Shown here: positions 8,560-18,224 of the stretch, one piece after another
How the letters are laid out: the number at the start of each line of letters is the position of its first letter
Position numbering within the stretch: the first letter of the stretch is position 1
From: Labilibacter sediminis
GTDB lineage: Bacteria; Bacteroidota; Bacteroidia; Bacteroidales; Marinilabiliaceae
Assembly (NCBI RefSeq): GCF_005877885.1
Contig: NZ_VCHY01000014.1
Span: 62,001-126,000 of the forward strand
Length of the DNA stretch: 64,000 nucleotides
Reading direction: 5' to 3'
Position numbers and translations under genes: made by a program
Notes under the pieces: model-generated
The model's database searches: none
What the model saw: the letters and a program-made list of their open reading frames with translations, nothing else
Told to the model about the DNA's origin: nothing

Positions 8560-9771
8560 TTATAAAAAGCTAATTATTAATACTCCGGTAATTCCGGCTA
8601 ATGGAATTAAGTAAACAACATTTATTTTAAATTTTAGAGATAACACAAGCGTACTGATGAATATGAAAATAGTAGCCCAGTTTATTGTGATATCTTTACC
8701 TATAGTATATGCTGCCGCAAATATCATCCCGATAACGGCAGGTCTGAGTCCTTTAAAAATTGCCATTACAGTTTTGGAATTCTTTATAGAGTTCATAAAG
8801 TGAGAGCAAATTAACATGATTGCAGCAGGAGGGAGAAAAATAGCCAGTGTTGCAGTAATGGCACCAATTAATCCACCTACTTTATAACCAATGAATGTAG
8901 CACTGATAAAAATAGGGCCGGGTGTAACTTGTCCCATGGCTATAGCATCTGCAAATTCCTTAGTATTTAACCAATGTAAACCTTCTACAATAACCTCATG
9001 AATGGCTGGTATAATAACATAGCCTCCACCAAATAAGGTAACGCTTAACCCTGAAAAGGTTAGGAGTATATCTCTTTGTATTTGCACCTGTTCATGTAAG
9101 TTACCTTTTGCAATGAGCGGTAAATAGATGATAACTACAAAGAAGATTACGGTTAAAGCTGAGTATTGTATTATTTTGGTTTTATTAATTTTTGGTTGAG
9201 GAGTGTTTGTTTCCTTTTTCTTTTCGCTCGAATGTCTGTATAAAAAGTACCCGGACAGTGCCCCAACGGATATAATTATTGCGGTTATAAAAAACGATCT
9301 GAAAAGCATCAGTGCTATAATGGCAGCAAGTGCAATAATGAGTTGTTTGTAATCCTTGATGTTCTTTTTTGCCATATTAAATGCTACACTAATAATGATA
9401 GCAGTGATAGCTGGTAATATGCCTTTAAAAAAATTGGTAAAAACCGATAACTCACCATACTGAATATAGGCATGGGCCAAAATTAAAATCAATATAAAAG
9501 ATGGTAGTGTGATGGCTGCCATACTCACAAAAGCACCTTTTAATCCCTTAAGTCGGTATCCAATATAGGATACAACATTAAATGCTACAGGACCTGGTAA
9601 AACCGATGCTAAAGAAATACCATCTAATATTTCATCATCCTTTATAACTTTATCCTTCTCCACCAGATTTTTTTGAACCACAGATATTAAGGCCATAAAT
9701 CCTCCCCATGAAGTTGCTCCAATTTTTAAAAATGTGAGAAACAAATATTTTAATGAAACTTCTTTATTCAT
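8560..9771 (-). CDS. chrA: Chromate transporter ChrA family protein (two-domain form)
   Basis: This 403-residue membrane protein has the duplicated CHR architecture. The first half carries 'GATSWGGFMALISVVQ' and 'LASVLPGPVAFNV'; the second half repeats the pattern with 'LFGGGYVIIPAIHE' and 'MGQVTPGPIFISAT'. A basic cytoplasmic linker near residues 180-200 separates them. The family is best known for chromate efflux, and chromate is a structural analogue of sulfate. Because it is flanked by a PAPS sulfotransferase and an ASST, sulfate or another oxyanion is a reasonable alternative substrate. That is an inference from context. It precedes a lipoprotein gene by only 9 bases in transcription terms. 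Confidence 0.93.
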   Translation of the reverse strand: MNKEVSLKYLFLTFLKIGATSWGGFMALISVVQKNLVEKDKVIKDDEILDGISLASVLPGPVAFNVVSYIGYRLKGLKGAFVSMAAITLPSFILILILAHAYIQYGELSVFTNFFKGILPAITAIIISVAFNMAKKNIKDYKQLIIALAAIIALMLFRSFFITAIIISVGALSGYFLYRHSSEKKKETNTPQPKINKTKIIQYSALTVIFFVVIIYLPLIAKGNLHEQVQIQRDILLTFSGLSVTLFGGGYVIIPAIHEVIVEGLHWLNTKEFADAIAMGQVTPGPIFISATFIGYKVGGLIGAITATLAIFLPPAAIMLICSHFMNSIKNSKTVMAIFKGLRPAVIGMIFAAAYTIGKDITINWATIFIFISTLVLSLKFKINVVYLIPLAGITGVLIISFL

Positions 9772-9780
9772 ACCAACTAG

Positions 9781-10263
9781 TTATTTTGAAACCTTAACCC
9801 AATATTCCTCAATCTTATATTCATCTTCAGTATCAGGATTTAAAATTCCTGATACATAAAGTGTATCATTTAACTTGGTAACATTAAATGTGTTAATGTC
9901 GCCAATGCTTTCAAGATTTTTTTGATGGTATAAAACCTCTTCGCTTAAAGAATTTCCATAGAAACTGAAATTACCTCCGGCTGTATGTACCACCTTGTTA
10001 TTTTTTGTTGATATAGCAATAGACATCCATTCCTTGTCGCAGAATACTTTTTTTATTGTAACACCTTCCATAACTATAAACGCAGTATCATCCTGAGGTT
10101 GATAGGTATGTAATTCCCACATGCCTTCTATTTGCGTTTCTTGATTCGAGTTTTCCTTTTTGCTGTCTTTGGTTTTATTTAAATTAAAACAAGAAACTGT
10201 AAGGCTTGAGAATAGTATCAGCCCAAATACAATATTTATACTAGTTAAATTCCTTTTTATCAT
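9781..10263 (-). CDS. Predicted lipoprotein of unknown function
   Basis: The 160-residue product has a type II signal peptide ending at the lipobox 'LTVSC' around residue 25, then a Lys/Asn/Glu-rich linker. The mature part begins 'IEGMWELHTYQ' and is rich in beta-strand-like segments, as in lipocalin-like DUF proteins of Bacteroidota. I do not recognise a specific family. It is packed 12 bases downstream of the ASST gene and 9 bases before chrA, so it is very likely an operon member and may sit at the cell envelope with ASST. Confidence 0.8.
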   Translation of the reverse strand: MIKRNLTSINIVFGLILFSSLTVSCFNLNKTKDSKKENSNQETQIEGMWELHTYQPQDDTAFIVMEGVTIKKVFCDKEWMSIAISTKNNKVVHTAGGNFSFYGNSLSEEVLYHQKNLESIGDINTFNVTKLNDTLYVSGILNPDTEDEYKIEEYWVKVSK

Positions 10264-10275
10264 TATTAAAATCTT

Positions 10276-11817
10276 TTATTTCACGTATTCTGTTGAATAT
10301 AGTTCAGGAATGTATTGTGCACGGTAAGATCCAAATTCTAAAGGAACAACTTCCTTTATATTTCCTTCATAATCTGTAAATAGGATTCTTTTATTATTTG
10401 TGCTACAAAACATGACAATACTGTCGTTTATAAACTCGGCACTACCCTGAGATTTGGTGTAGTATTCTATAGGGAACTTTACTTCCTGAACAAGGCCGAC
10501 AGTTTGATTTTCTTCGTTAATTCTAAGTTTTAATAGTCTGGAATATGAATTATTCAGATTGAGTTGACTATTCCTTTTTTCGAAATGTTTCTTTTTTTCT
10601 TCCCGGCTTAGTTGTTTGAAGTTTTTCAATTTAAAAGGCTGTTTTAATTTTTTGTTTTTCATACCTTTTTTAATAAACTTATTTCCATTATCGAGTAAAA
10701 CAAGATCATTTTGTTGATCTAGGCGGATATGGTGTTGACCATAGAATTTACAATCTTCATTTAAGTTAAAATCACTATCTGATCCACCAAGCTTCCATTC
10801 TATCTGTCCGGATTTTCCGTTTATTTTCCATATTTGATTGAGGTTTCTAAAAGAAACCAGGTAATTACCTACGCTATCCTGAAAAAGACTGTTTGCATGT
10901 AACCAATCATGCTTTTCCTTCAATATATTTTTGTATTCAATTGGATTTAGAACATCAAAAACTGTCCATTCCCATATTTTCTTTCCTTCAGTATTTAAAA
11001 TTAGGATTCCATCACCAGTAACTGTGTCTTTTTTAGAACCTCCAATGCTTGAAAGATCAAACTCCCGGTCTTCTAATGTAAGCACCATTAAATTCCCATC
11101 TTTATCGTAATTGATTTCATGATGAAAAATTTTATTTCCTATTACTTCATCACCGGACTTTATATTTCTTACAAGTTGACCGTATAGGTCTACTTCAACA
11201 ATTTCTTTACCACTTGAATATTTAAGTGTGTCATCACTTATTATGCCTAAGAAAGTATTTTTAGAAGTGTATTGGGACACTTTAAAATTATATGGGGCTT
11301 TTTGGTACCAGTTTAAATTTCCATTGTTGTCAACAATTAACATGTGACCAGGATTATTACGACTGTGAAAATGAAAATTACCATCAAAAATCTTTGATGA
11401 GAATCCTCTTGTATTTTTATAATATGATACCCATGTGGGGTTTTTGGTTTTAAAATCGTAAGTTTTGCTGAAAGTTTTACAGCAACTATTTTGTACAACT
11501 ATATTAAATTTGTATTGAGTGGCAGGTGTTAATTGAACCAACATAATTTCATGAATTCTGTTATCCTGCGAAAGGGGCGAGTAATAAATTTTGGAGGAGT
11601 CTTGAGCTTCCCAATATTGGATATATGCATCCATATGAGGTTCTGTCTCAATTCTTAAGTACACTTTTAAGGCATTGTATTCAACCTGTTCAATTTCTAT
11701 TGTGCCGATATCATGAGCATCACTGCATTCTCCTTTCCATTTGCCATTGTGGCAATTACAACCCAATACTAAGATTATTGCTATTGTGAGAACAGATATG
11801 ATATTAAATACCTTCAT
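10276..11817 (-). CDS. Arylsulfotransferase (ASST)-like lipoprotein
   Basis: The protein resembles PAPS-independent aryl sulfate sulfotransferases, which move sulfate between phenolic compounds in the periplasm. After the lipobox 'LVLGC' comes a Fn3-like N-terminal domain ('LTPATQYKFNIVV'), then a six-bladed propeller. Family-type segments are visible: 'HDWLHANSL', 'SFRNLNQIWKI' followed by 'GQIEWKLGG', and 'GQHHIRL'. These supply the His and Arg residues that hold and transfer sulfate in E. coli AssT. The ATG at 11817 is preferred over 11841 because it starts directly before the signal sequence. It follows susD in the operon. The donor and acceptor are unknown; in a PUL they might be sulfated glycan fragments. 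Confidence 0.85.
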   Translation of the reverse strand: MKVFNIISVLTIAIILVLGCNCHNGKWKGECSDAHDIGTIEIEQVEYNALKVYLRIETEPHMDAYIQYWEAQDSSKIYYSPLSQDNRIHEIMLVQLTPATQYKFNIVVQNSCCKTFSKTYDFKTKNPTWVSYYKNTRGFSSKIFDGNFHFHSRNNPGHMLIVDNNGNLNWYQKAPYNFKVSQYTSKNTFLGIISDDTLKYSSGKEIVEVDLYGQLVRNIKSGDEVIGNKIFHHEINYDKDGNLMVLTLEDREFDLSSIGGSKKDTVTGDGILILNTEGKKIWEWTVFDVLNPIEYKNILKEKHDWLHANSLFQDSVGNYLVSFRNLNQIWKINGKSGQIEWKLGGSDSDFNLNEDCKFYGQHHIRLDQQNDLVLLDNGNKFIKKGMKNKKLKQPFKLKNFKQLSREEKKKHFEKRNSQLNLNNSYSRLLKLRINEENQTVGLVQEVKFPIEYYTKSQGSAEFINDSIVMFCSTNNKRILFTDYEGNIKEVVPLEFGSYRAQYIPELYSTEYVK

Positions 11818-11884
11818 AAATTTAGTTTTATATATACCCACACAATAGATATACTGTGTGGGTATGTTATTAAATATTTAACGA

Positions 11885-13402
11885 TTAATTGTTTGTTTCA
11901 TTGGGAGTCATATTCGGATTGATAACTAGTTCTTGATTTGGTATTGGGAATAAGCGATACTTTTCATCAGTAGGTTTGTCCATAGCACCCATTACTTCTT
12001 CAAATACACCATTCCTTATCAAATCCTCTTTACGATGACCTTCAAAGCATAATTCTAATGCTCTTTCATCAAGTACGGCTTGTTTAAACTCATCATAACC
12101 TAAACCGGATAATTGGGTTAAATTAGCACGAAGTCTTACGTCATTTATAGCATCAAAAGCAACAGAAGTTGGTCCATTGTTGATTTCGTTAATGACTTCT
12201 GCTTTTAATAAAAGAATATCAGCATAACGCAATACAGGTTGGTTTAATGAAGAGGATGCATACGTTCCATATTTGGCAGTAGGATCCCCAAAAGCAGTGA
12301 CATCTCTGTTGTAACTGCTAAATTTAGAACATACTACTCCGGGAACATTACCCCACCAAGGAGTATGGTATACACCATCAATATATAACTCATAGGTAGT
12401 ATAATATAATTCTAATGATTGGAAGCCATAATTTGGATTGCTATAATATGTCCAATGTGAATGGAATAACTCCTTCCTTTTATCATTATCCGGTATTGCA
12501 AGGAAATTATCCCAAGGATATCCAACATTAGTCCACCCAGCATCGTATGACCATGGTGTAAATGCTTTGATGTGATGGTTTGAGATTTCGTAATTGTCAG
12601 CATAAGATGTTATACAAAAAATGAATTCGTTGTCAGCATTTCTGGATTCAAGCCAAAGATCCTTATACTCACCATCATATAAATCATATACATTCAGCGC
12701 TTCTAAATCTTCAATATAATCTAACGCATCTTCATATTCATGTAAACGTGCCGCTAGCTTTGCAGATAGTGCTAAAGCTGCTCCTTTAGTTGCTCTTCCA
12801 ACAGTTAAATTATCAGCAGTTAATACTGGTAAATAGTTTCTAGCGTCTTTTAAATCAGATTTTATTTGCGTGTAAACATCTTCAATTGGTGCTCTTTCAG
12901 GATATAGTTCACCTGTTGTTGGTTTAAGTAAAAGTGGTACATCTCCAAATGCTAATGTTAAATCATAATATGCTAACGCTCTTAAAAATTTTGCCTCACC
13001 AACCAATTTTAAACTATCTTCTGAGATTCCATCAAAAACAACTTGAGTTGTCATAATATCTAAGGCTGTATTCGCTCTGTTAATAGCCTCAAATGCACCA
13101 GTCCAAATTGTTTCAGCAACATCATTACCCCATTCCCAGTCATCTATTGGATTTTTACCTTTCCAACTCATTATATCGGTAATTCCATCATTAAGTTGAG
13201 CAATTCTTCCATAGGCATAATAATCCCAACCTCCTTGTATGAATGATTGATAAATACCTAAGACTAGATTATCGGCATCAGTAGGAGTAGTTAAATTCTC
13301 CTTAGAAAGAGAACTTTTAAGTTCTTCTTTAAGGTCTCCGTGACAGGATACCATCAGAACAGCGATAAATGCTGTCAATATTTTTATTATTGTTTTTTTC
13401 AT
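11885..13402 (-). CDS. SusD/RagB-like outer-membrane glycan-binding lipoprotein
   Basis: This 505-residue surface lipoprotein would form the lid of the SusC transporter and bind incoming glycan. It has a signal peptide with 'LMVSC' as lipobox, the N-terminal TPR-like half ('EAINRANTALDIM', 'AKFLRALAYYDL', 'GRATKGAALALSAKLAARL') and the typical C-terminal motif 'LRYADILLLKAEVINE'. It lies 43 bases after susC, the standard order for SusC-SusD pairs, and upstream of ASST in the same transcription direction. Ligand specificity cannot be read from sequence. Confidence 0.97.
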   Translation of the reverse strand: MKKTIIKILTAFIAVLMVSCHGDLKEELKSSLSKENLTTPTDADNLVLGIYQSFIQGGWDYYAYGRIAQLNDGITDIMSWKGKNPIDDWEWGNDVAETIWTGAFEAINRANTALDIMTTQVVFDGISEDSLKLVGEAKFLRALAYYDLTLAFGDVPLLLKPTTGELYPERAPIEDVYTQIKSDLKDARNYLPVLTADNLTVGRATKGAALALSAKLAARLHEYEDALDYIEDLEALNVYDLYDGEYKDLWLESRNADNEFIFCITSYADNYEISNHHIKAFTPWSYDAGWTNVGYPWDNFLAIPDNDKRKELFHSHWTYYSNPNYGFQSLELYYTTYELYIDGVYHTPWWGNVPGVVCSKFSSYNRDVTAFGDPTAKYGTYASSSLNQPVLRYADILLLKAEVINEINNGPTSVAFDAINDVRLRANLTQLSGLGYDEFKQAVLDERALELCFEGHRKEDLIRNGVFEEVMGAMDKPTDEKYRLFPIPNQELVINPNMTPNETNN

Positions 13403-13445
13403 TTTATACGTGTTTATTTAATTAAATCAAATAAATCATGTTCAA

Positions 13446-16400
13446 TTATTGAATACTTAGGCGTACTCCAAAGCTGTATGTCTTCTGGTATGGGTATGAA
13501 TACATATCCATACCGGCTCCAATATTTAAGTTACTACTAGCACTTCGTTGAGAACTTACTTCGGGGTCAAAACCGCTATATTTGGTCCATGTTAACAGGT
13601 TAGTAGCTGTGGCATATACTTGAAGACTTTTAATAAATGACCATCTTTTTACTGGTATAGTGTAAGCAAGGCTAACATTTTTTAACCTGATATAATCACC
13701 TTTTTCCACCCATTTGTCATTAATAAATCCACCATAAGTTAGGTCTTTGTATGTTCTTGGGGCTGTTCCATCAGGATTCCATGCAGACCAAGATTCTTCT
13801 TCTACAATTCTTCCTTCTTCAAAACCAATAAAACGGTTTAGGTTAAGGATTTCAACATCGGCCACTCCATTGATGAAGAAAGAGAAGTCCCAATTTTTAT
13901 ATCCGATAGAGTTGTTGATTCCGTACGTATAGGCAGGGTAACCAGTACCTAGTACTTCCTGATCTTTTTCATTAATAATTTTATCTCCATTAAGGTCTTT
14001 AAATAATGGATCGCCAGGCTTAGACTCTGGTTGAGGAGTATAACCACCGTTGTTATACATTTCTTCCGTCATAACTCCATGATAACGGTATCCATAAAAA
14101 GTATTTACAGGAAGTCCTTCTTTGATAATTGTATATGGCTGGTAACTTACTCCACCTATTGGCTTAACTTCATTACCAGGAAGGAATTCAACACCTTCAG
14201 GTAGGTTTACTTCTTTAATTTCATTTTTATTGTAAGCTAAATTGAAAGTGGTGGTCCAACTAAAATCAGGCTTCGAAATATTGCGTGTGGTTAATAATAA
14301 CTCAAAACCTTGGTTAGTTATAGCACCAATGTTATCAATCATACTTGGTATACCTGTTGATAAAGGTAAATCACGGTCTACAATGAGCTTTGTGGTTTCC
14401 TTGTTGTAATAATCTAATTCTACAACTATGCGGTTGTCAATAAATCCAAGATTTAAACCTAAGTTTAATTGAGCTGTTTCTTCCCATTGAATATTCGGGT
14501 TACCAATATTATCAGTTACAATGCCATTCTCTAGTTTGGAGCCTGTATACACAGGAATTGTGGCATAAGTAGGTTGACCTTTACCAACGCTAAATCTTTC
14601 AGCACCAGTTATACCATATGAAGCTCTGGCTTTTAGGACAGAAAATATGTTTTGATCTGCCATAAAAGATTCACTATGAACATTCCAACCTATACCTACA
14701 GCAGGAAAGGTACCCCATCTGTTATTTTCTCCAAATTTTGAAGAGCCATCAGTACGAATAGTAAAGTTCACCAGGTAACGATCATCATAGGTATAATTAA
14801 CCCTTCCTAAATACGAAATTAAAGTTCTGGTAGCTTTATAGGAAGAGGCAAGGTAAGGTACACCGGCATCTAAGTTATTGTAACTATAGCTGTCATTGGT
14901 TAATTCCTGTGAACCAACTACTAAATCTTCACTCTCTATGTTCTGGTATGTATAACCCGCAACAGCTTGAATATTGTGTACTCCATTTAAAATTTTGTTA
15001 TAATGGAATGTTTGCTCAGAAAGGAAGTCTGTGGTTAAATTTGTACTTACTTTTGCACTACCAACAGGTATTGCAGCAGCTACCGCATTCGATCCATTTG
15101 GAACAAATTGTTCAAACTTTGAATTATGTAATCTAATTCCAATAGAAGACTTAAATTTTAAACCATCGATAATGTTAAGTTCAAGGTAACCATTGGCTAA
15201 AACTGATGTTTTTCTGGATTGATTTTTATCGTTATAAATAGTTTCCAGCGGATTAATTGGGTTAACTCCCTTGAAAAATAAATCGTTGATGTCTGAATTT
15301 GGTTCAACCGGCATCATTGGGTATGAACTTAAAAAGATGTTTCGATATATATTTGATTGAAGGTTATTTGCTCCAAAACCTAAAGAGTTGGTTTTAGTAC
15401 TGGTTACTCCCGTTGAAATACCCATTTTTAAGCGATCCTTAAGAATATTTTGGTCAACATTTAAACGACCGGTAATTCTTTCAAAATCAGTATTTGGCAC
15501 AACACCTTCTTGTGTAAAATATCCTGCACTAAAAAATGCTTTGGTATCTTTTGATCCACCCCTAATAGAAATTTGGTGGTTTTCTGTATGTCCTATTTGG
15601 TGAGCCTCCTTCATCCAATTTGTAGAAGGAATAGTATCACCCGCATCAAGCAAATCTTGTGTATAAGTATTACCTCCGTATCGGTTATTTATACTATCCT
15701 CTTCACTTGCAAAATCATACAGCTTATCCGCATTTTTAATATTCTGCTGTTCCATGAAGGCAACGTTACCAGCAAAATTATAAGCATCTTCATTGGCTAC
15801 CTGTTGAATTCCATATTCGTAACTGTAATCTATTTGGGCTTTACCTTCAGCACCTCTATGAGTGGTAATAATAACAACACCATTAGCTCCTCTGGTGCCA
15901 TAGATTGCAGTGGCAGATGCATCCTTTAAAACTTGCATAGATTTAATGTCACTTGGATTTATGCTATTATCCAGTTTATCCATAGGAAAGCCATCAACAA
16001 TAAAAATTGGAGAGTTTTCAACACCAATAGAATTGTTACCACGTACTCTGAAAATCATATCAGAACCAGGAGCAGCACTTTGAGTAGAAATGGTTACCCC
16101 TGGTGCACGTCCCTGAATCAATTGATCTACACTTGCAACGGAACCTTTGTTAAAGCTCTTTTCATCAAGAGTGGCTACAGAACCGGTTAGGTCTGATTTT
16201 TTTACAGCTCCATATCCAATTACTACAACTTCATCAAGATCAGTAAATTCTTCAAGAAGAACTATATCTATCGTTTTACGATCAGCGGCAGAAACTTCTT
16301 GTGCAACAAAACCAATGTATGAGAATACAATAGTTTCATTTGGATCTGTAATATTAAGGGAGTAGTCTCCATCAATACCTGTAATTACTCCTAATGACGG

Positions 16401-16700
16401 ATTAGATTTAGGGTAAACGTTTACACCTGGTAAAACTTCACCTTTAGAGTCTTTAACTTTACCCGTTACTGTAATTTTATCCTGAAGATAGGAGCTTCCA
16501 TTTTTAGTTTTTATCTCTGAGGAGTTTTCAATTTGAACGATATTTCCTTCTGTGAGAACATGTTTCTGCCCCTTTTCTAAATCAGAAGCGGAAACTGAAA
16601 TACCAAAAGCAAGGGAGAGTAAAACCGTTGCTTTAATTTTTTGTAGAATTTTTCCACTACCCTGGCTAGCCTGCCAAGGATTAATTAGCTTTTTTTTCAT
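13446..16700 (-). CDS. SusC/RagA-like TonB-dependent transporter
   Basis: An outer-membrane porin-like importer for oligosaccharides, energized through TonB. After the signal peptide comes a carboxypeptidase-like domain ('ITVTGKVKDSKGEVLPGVNV'), then the SusC signature 'DEVVVIGYGAVKKSDLTGSV', the plug domain ('GRAPGVTI', 'DASATAIYGTRGANGVVII') and a long beta-barrel. The C-terminus ends in an aromatic-rich strand with 'YSFGVRLSIQ'. Length is normal for SusC. An in-frame ATG at 16757 would add 19 residues, but the ATG at 16700 directly precedes the basic signal sequence 'MKKKLINPW', and the region 16729-16793 looks like a structured leader. The gene is paired with susD and preceded by a lacI-type regulator. 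Confidence 0.97.
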   Translation of the reverse strand: MKKKLINPWQASQGSGKILQKIKATVLLSLAFGISVSASDLEKGQKHVLTEGNIVQIENSSEIKTKNGSSYLQDKITVTGKVKDSKGEVLPGVNVYPKSNPSLGVITGIDGDYSLNITDPNETIVFSYIGFVAQEVSAADRKTIDIVLLEEFTDLDEVVVIGYGAVKKSDLTGSVATLDEKSFNKGSVASVDQLIQGRAPGVTISTQSAAPGSDMIFRVRGNNSIGVENSPIFIVDGFPMDKLDNSINPSDIKSMQVLKDASATAIYGTRGANGVVIITTHRGAEGKAQIDYSYEYGIQQVANEDAYNFAGNVAFMEQQNIKNADKLYDFASEEDSINNRYGGNTYTQDLLDAGDTIPSTNWMKEAHQIGHTENHQISIRGGSKDTKAFFSAGYFTQEGVVPNTDFERITGRLNVDQNILKDRLKMGISTGVTSTKTNSLGFGANNLQSNIYRNIFLSSYPMMPVEPNSDINDLFFKGVNPINPLETIYNDKNQSRKTSVLANGYLELNIIDGLKFKSSIGIRLHNSKFEQFVPNGSNAVAAAIPVGSAKVSTNLTTDFLSEQTFHYNKILNGVHNIQAVAGYTYQNIESEDLVVGSQELTNDSYSYNNLDAGVPYLASSYKATRTLISYLGRVNYTYDDRYLVNFTIRTDGSSKFGENNRWGTFPAVGIGWNVHSESFMADQNIFSVLKARASYGITGAERFSVGKGQPTYATIPVYTGSKLENGIVTDNIGNPNIQWEETAQLNLGLNLGFIDNRIVVELDYYNKETTKLIVDRDLPLSTGIPSMIDNIGAITNQGFELLLTTRNISKPDFSWTTTFNLAYNKNEIKEVNLPEGVEFLPGNEVKPIGGVSYQPYTIIKEGLPVNTFYGYRYHGVMTEEMYNNGGYTPQPESKPGDPLFKDLNGDKIINEKDQEVLGTGYPAYTYGINNSIGYKNWDFSFFINGVADVEILNLNRFIGFEEGRIVEEESWSAWNPDGTAPRTYKDLTYGGFINDKWVEKGDYIRLKNVSLAYTIPVKRWSFIKSLQVYATATNLLTWTKYSGFDPEVSSQRSASSNLNIGAGMDMYSYPYQKTYSFGVRLSIQ

Positions 16701-16728
16701 ACATTTGTAGTACATTAAGTTAGACAAA

Positions 16729-16793
16729 CGAAACTGTTCGCGCAGTTTCGGTAACATTTAAAGTCACTGTAATTCTGACCAATTACAGTGGCT
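16729..16793 (-). promoter_or_regulatory. Structured leader upstream of susC
   Basis: Two inverted repeats are stacked here. The first is CGAAACTG (16729-16736) / CAGTTTCG (16743-16750). The second is AGTCACTGTAATT (16762-16774) / AATTACAGTGGCT (16781-16793), 13 bp with one G-T type mismatch. They sit between lacI and the chosen susC start. They may act as lacI terminator, operator or attenuator; the T-run after the second repeat is on the plus strand. Confidence 0.5.
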
Positions 16794-16935
16794 TTTTTAT
16801 TTGTTTTCTTTTATTAACAACCGGAAAACAAGGTTGATTAGTTTAGCTTTAAAAAGTTAGTATTATTATTGTTGTTAAAATTAAATTCATTTAGGTACTG
16901 TGATTGTTCTTGTTAACTATTGAAACAAGAATTTA

Positions 16936-17973
16936 CTAAACGTAATACTCAAAATTTTCAGAGTTAATTATTTCAATTGGTATATAATTAGTTTGTGGGA
17001 TATCCTTTTTAATGAGGAAAAACTCAACCAATTGTAATAATCCGTTATAGACCATTTTTTCAGGATTCTGATTAATTAGGAATTGTAATTTGTTGCTTTT
17101 TAAAAGTTTAATATTGTCTTCTAGTAAATCATATCCTATAATGGATAGGTGTTTTAATATGTCGTCTGATATTACATTAATCACCTGATGTGCTTTTGAT
17201 GTAGTTATAAATAAACCGCAAATATCAGAATGTTCGGAAAATATAGAACCAATGCTTTTTTCCAGCTCTGTATGCTTTAAGTTGTATGCCAGAATTTTAT
17301 TTTTTGATTCATCTTTCATGTTAAAATAATCACGAAATCCCAATTCCTTTTTCTGCATGTAGGTGGCGTTTTCGTAATTTTCATCTATATGTAATATTAT
17401 AATCTTACCATCTTTTGTAATTAAGTCCATTAAACGGGCAGCAACTCTTCCACTTTTATATAAATCAGGACCTGTGAAATTAGATATGGCATTGGAAAAA
17501 ATAGGGTTATTAAACGTGCCATATACAATATTCAATTCATTGAGTTGATGTAATATTTGTTTAGATTCTTTAGAAAAGAAGGGAGTAAAAAGTACAGCGT
17601 CAGGTTTTTCTGATATAACCAGATCACTACTATTTAAAAACGATTGATTATCAAGTGGGTCAAAATAATATGTTTTTAATATTACATTGAACGATTTATA
17701 TTCCTTTTGAATTTTCTTTATTCCCTTTAAACATGGACTCCAAAAAGCATCAAGTTTAGGATCGGGTAAAAGAACAGCTATATTTATTATTTTATTAGAT
17801 TTTAAACTTCTGGCAATAATGTTTGGCTGAAAATCAATTTCTTTTAATATAGCGTTGACTTTGGTTTTAACTTCTTCGCTAACTCGACCCCTATTATGTA
17901 AAACACGATCTACGGTTCCGGTGGAAACCCCGGCTAATTTTGCAATATCTTTTATGGTGTGCTTTTTATTCAT
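16936..17973 (-). CDS. LacI-family transcriptional regulator
   Basis: This 345-residue protein begins with the LacI DNA-binding head 'TIKDIAKLAGVSTGTVDRVL' (residues 6-25) and hinge region ('FQPNIIARSLKSN'), followed by a periplasmic-binding-like sugar domain. 'HNRGRVSEEVK' is the usual end of the HTH. It precedes susC on the same strand and is divergent from the hexosamine salvage operon. Three perfect palindromes with a central CG at 18027-18083 lie between the two start regions and are the obvious operator candidates. Likely effector: an amino sugar or its phosphate (inference). Confidence 0.93.
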   Translation of the reverse strand: MNKKHTIKDIAKLAGVSTGTVDRVLHNRGRVSEEVKTKVNAILKEIDFQPNIIARSLKSNKIINIAVLLPDPKLDAFWSPCLKGIKKIQKEYKSFNVILKTYYFDPLDNQSFLNSSDLVISEKPDAVLFTPFFSKESKQILHQLNELNIVYGTFNNPIFSNAISNFTGPDLYKSGRVAARLMDLITKDGKIIILHIDENYENATYMQKKELGFRDYFNMKDESKNKILAYNLKHTELEKSIGSIFSEHSDICGLFITTSKAHQVINVISDDILKHLSIIGYDLLEDNIKLLKSNKLQFLINQNPEKMVYNGLLQLVEFFLIKKDIPQTNYIPIEIINSENFEYYV

Positions 17974-18026
17974 GATTACAAATATATAAAATTGTTTTTC
18001 TCTTTCACTACTTTTTAATGAAAAAA

Positions 18027-18083
18027 GTGTTCGAACACGCGAATAAAGTGTTCGAACACACTAAAGAGTATGTGTTCGAACAC
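18027..18083. promoter_or_regulatory. Triple palindromic operator, probable LacI-family binding sites
   Basis: GTGTTCGAACAC occurs three times without a mismatch: 18027-18038, 18048-18059 and 18072-18083. Start-to-start distances are 21 and 24 bases, near two helical turns. Even palindromes with a central CG are typical of LacI-family operators. The cluster lies between the divergent lacI (start 17973) and the salvage operon (start 18225). Confidence 0.8.
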
Positions 18084-18100
18084 ATTTTTATCAATTTTCT

Positions 18101-18130
18101 TTTGTTTTGTAACTTCTTTGTTTAGATTTG
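18101..18130 (+). promoter_or_regulatory. Candidate Bacteroidota promoter for the hexosamine salvage operon
   Basis: TTTG (18101-18104) and TAGATTTG (18123-18130) match the -33 and -7 elements of Bacteroidota housekeeping promoters with an 18-base spacer. The expected start near 18137 would leave a leader of about 88 bases. The triple operator ends 17 bases upstream of the -33 element. Confidence 0.6.
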
Positions 18131-18224
18131 TATTGATTTAAATCTTGGGATAAGTGTTCTTGGGTTTGTTAAATGGTTGTAGGAAAGAGAGATGGATGTA
18201 ATTTAATAACAGTTTTAAGGAGAA

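Noticed and set aside
9781-10263. Lipoprotein as a third member of the 45175/53942 family
   Set aside because: It shares only a weak G-x-W start ('IEGMWELHTYQ'). The remaining pattern does not align, so a relation cannot be supported.
15573-15929. Plus-strand frame of 118 codons inside susC
   Set aside because: It lies antisense to the plug region of an intact SusC gene. There is no supporting domain or promoter.
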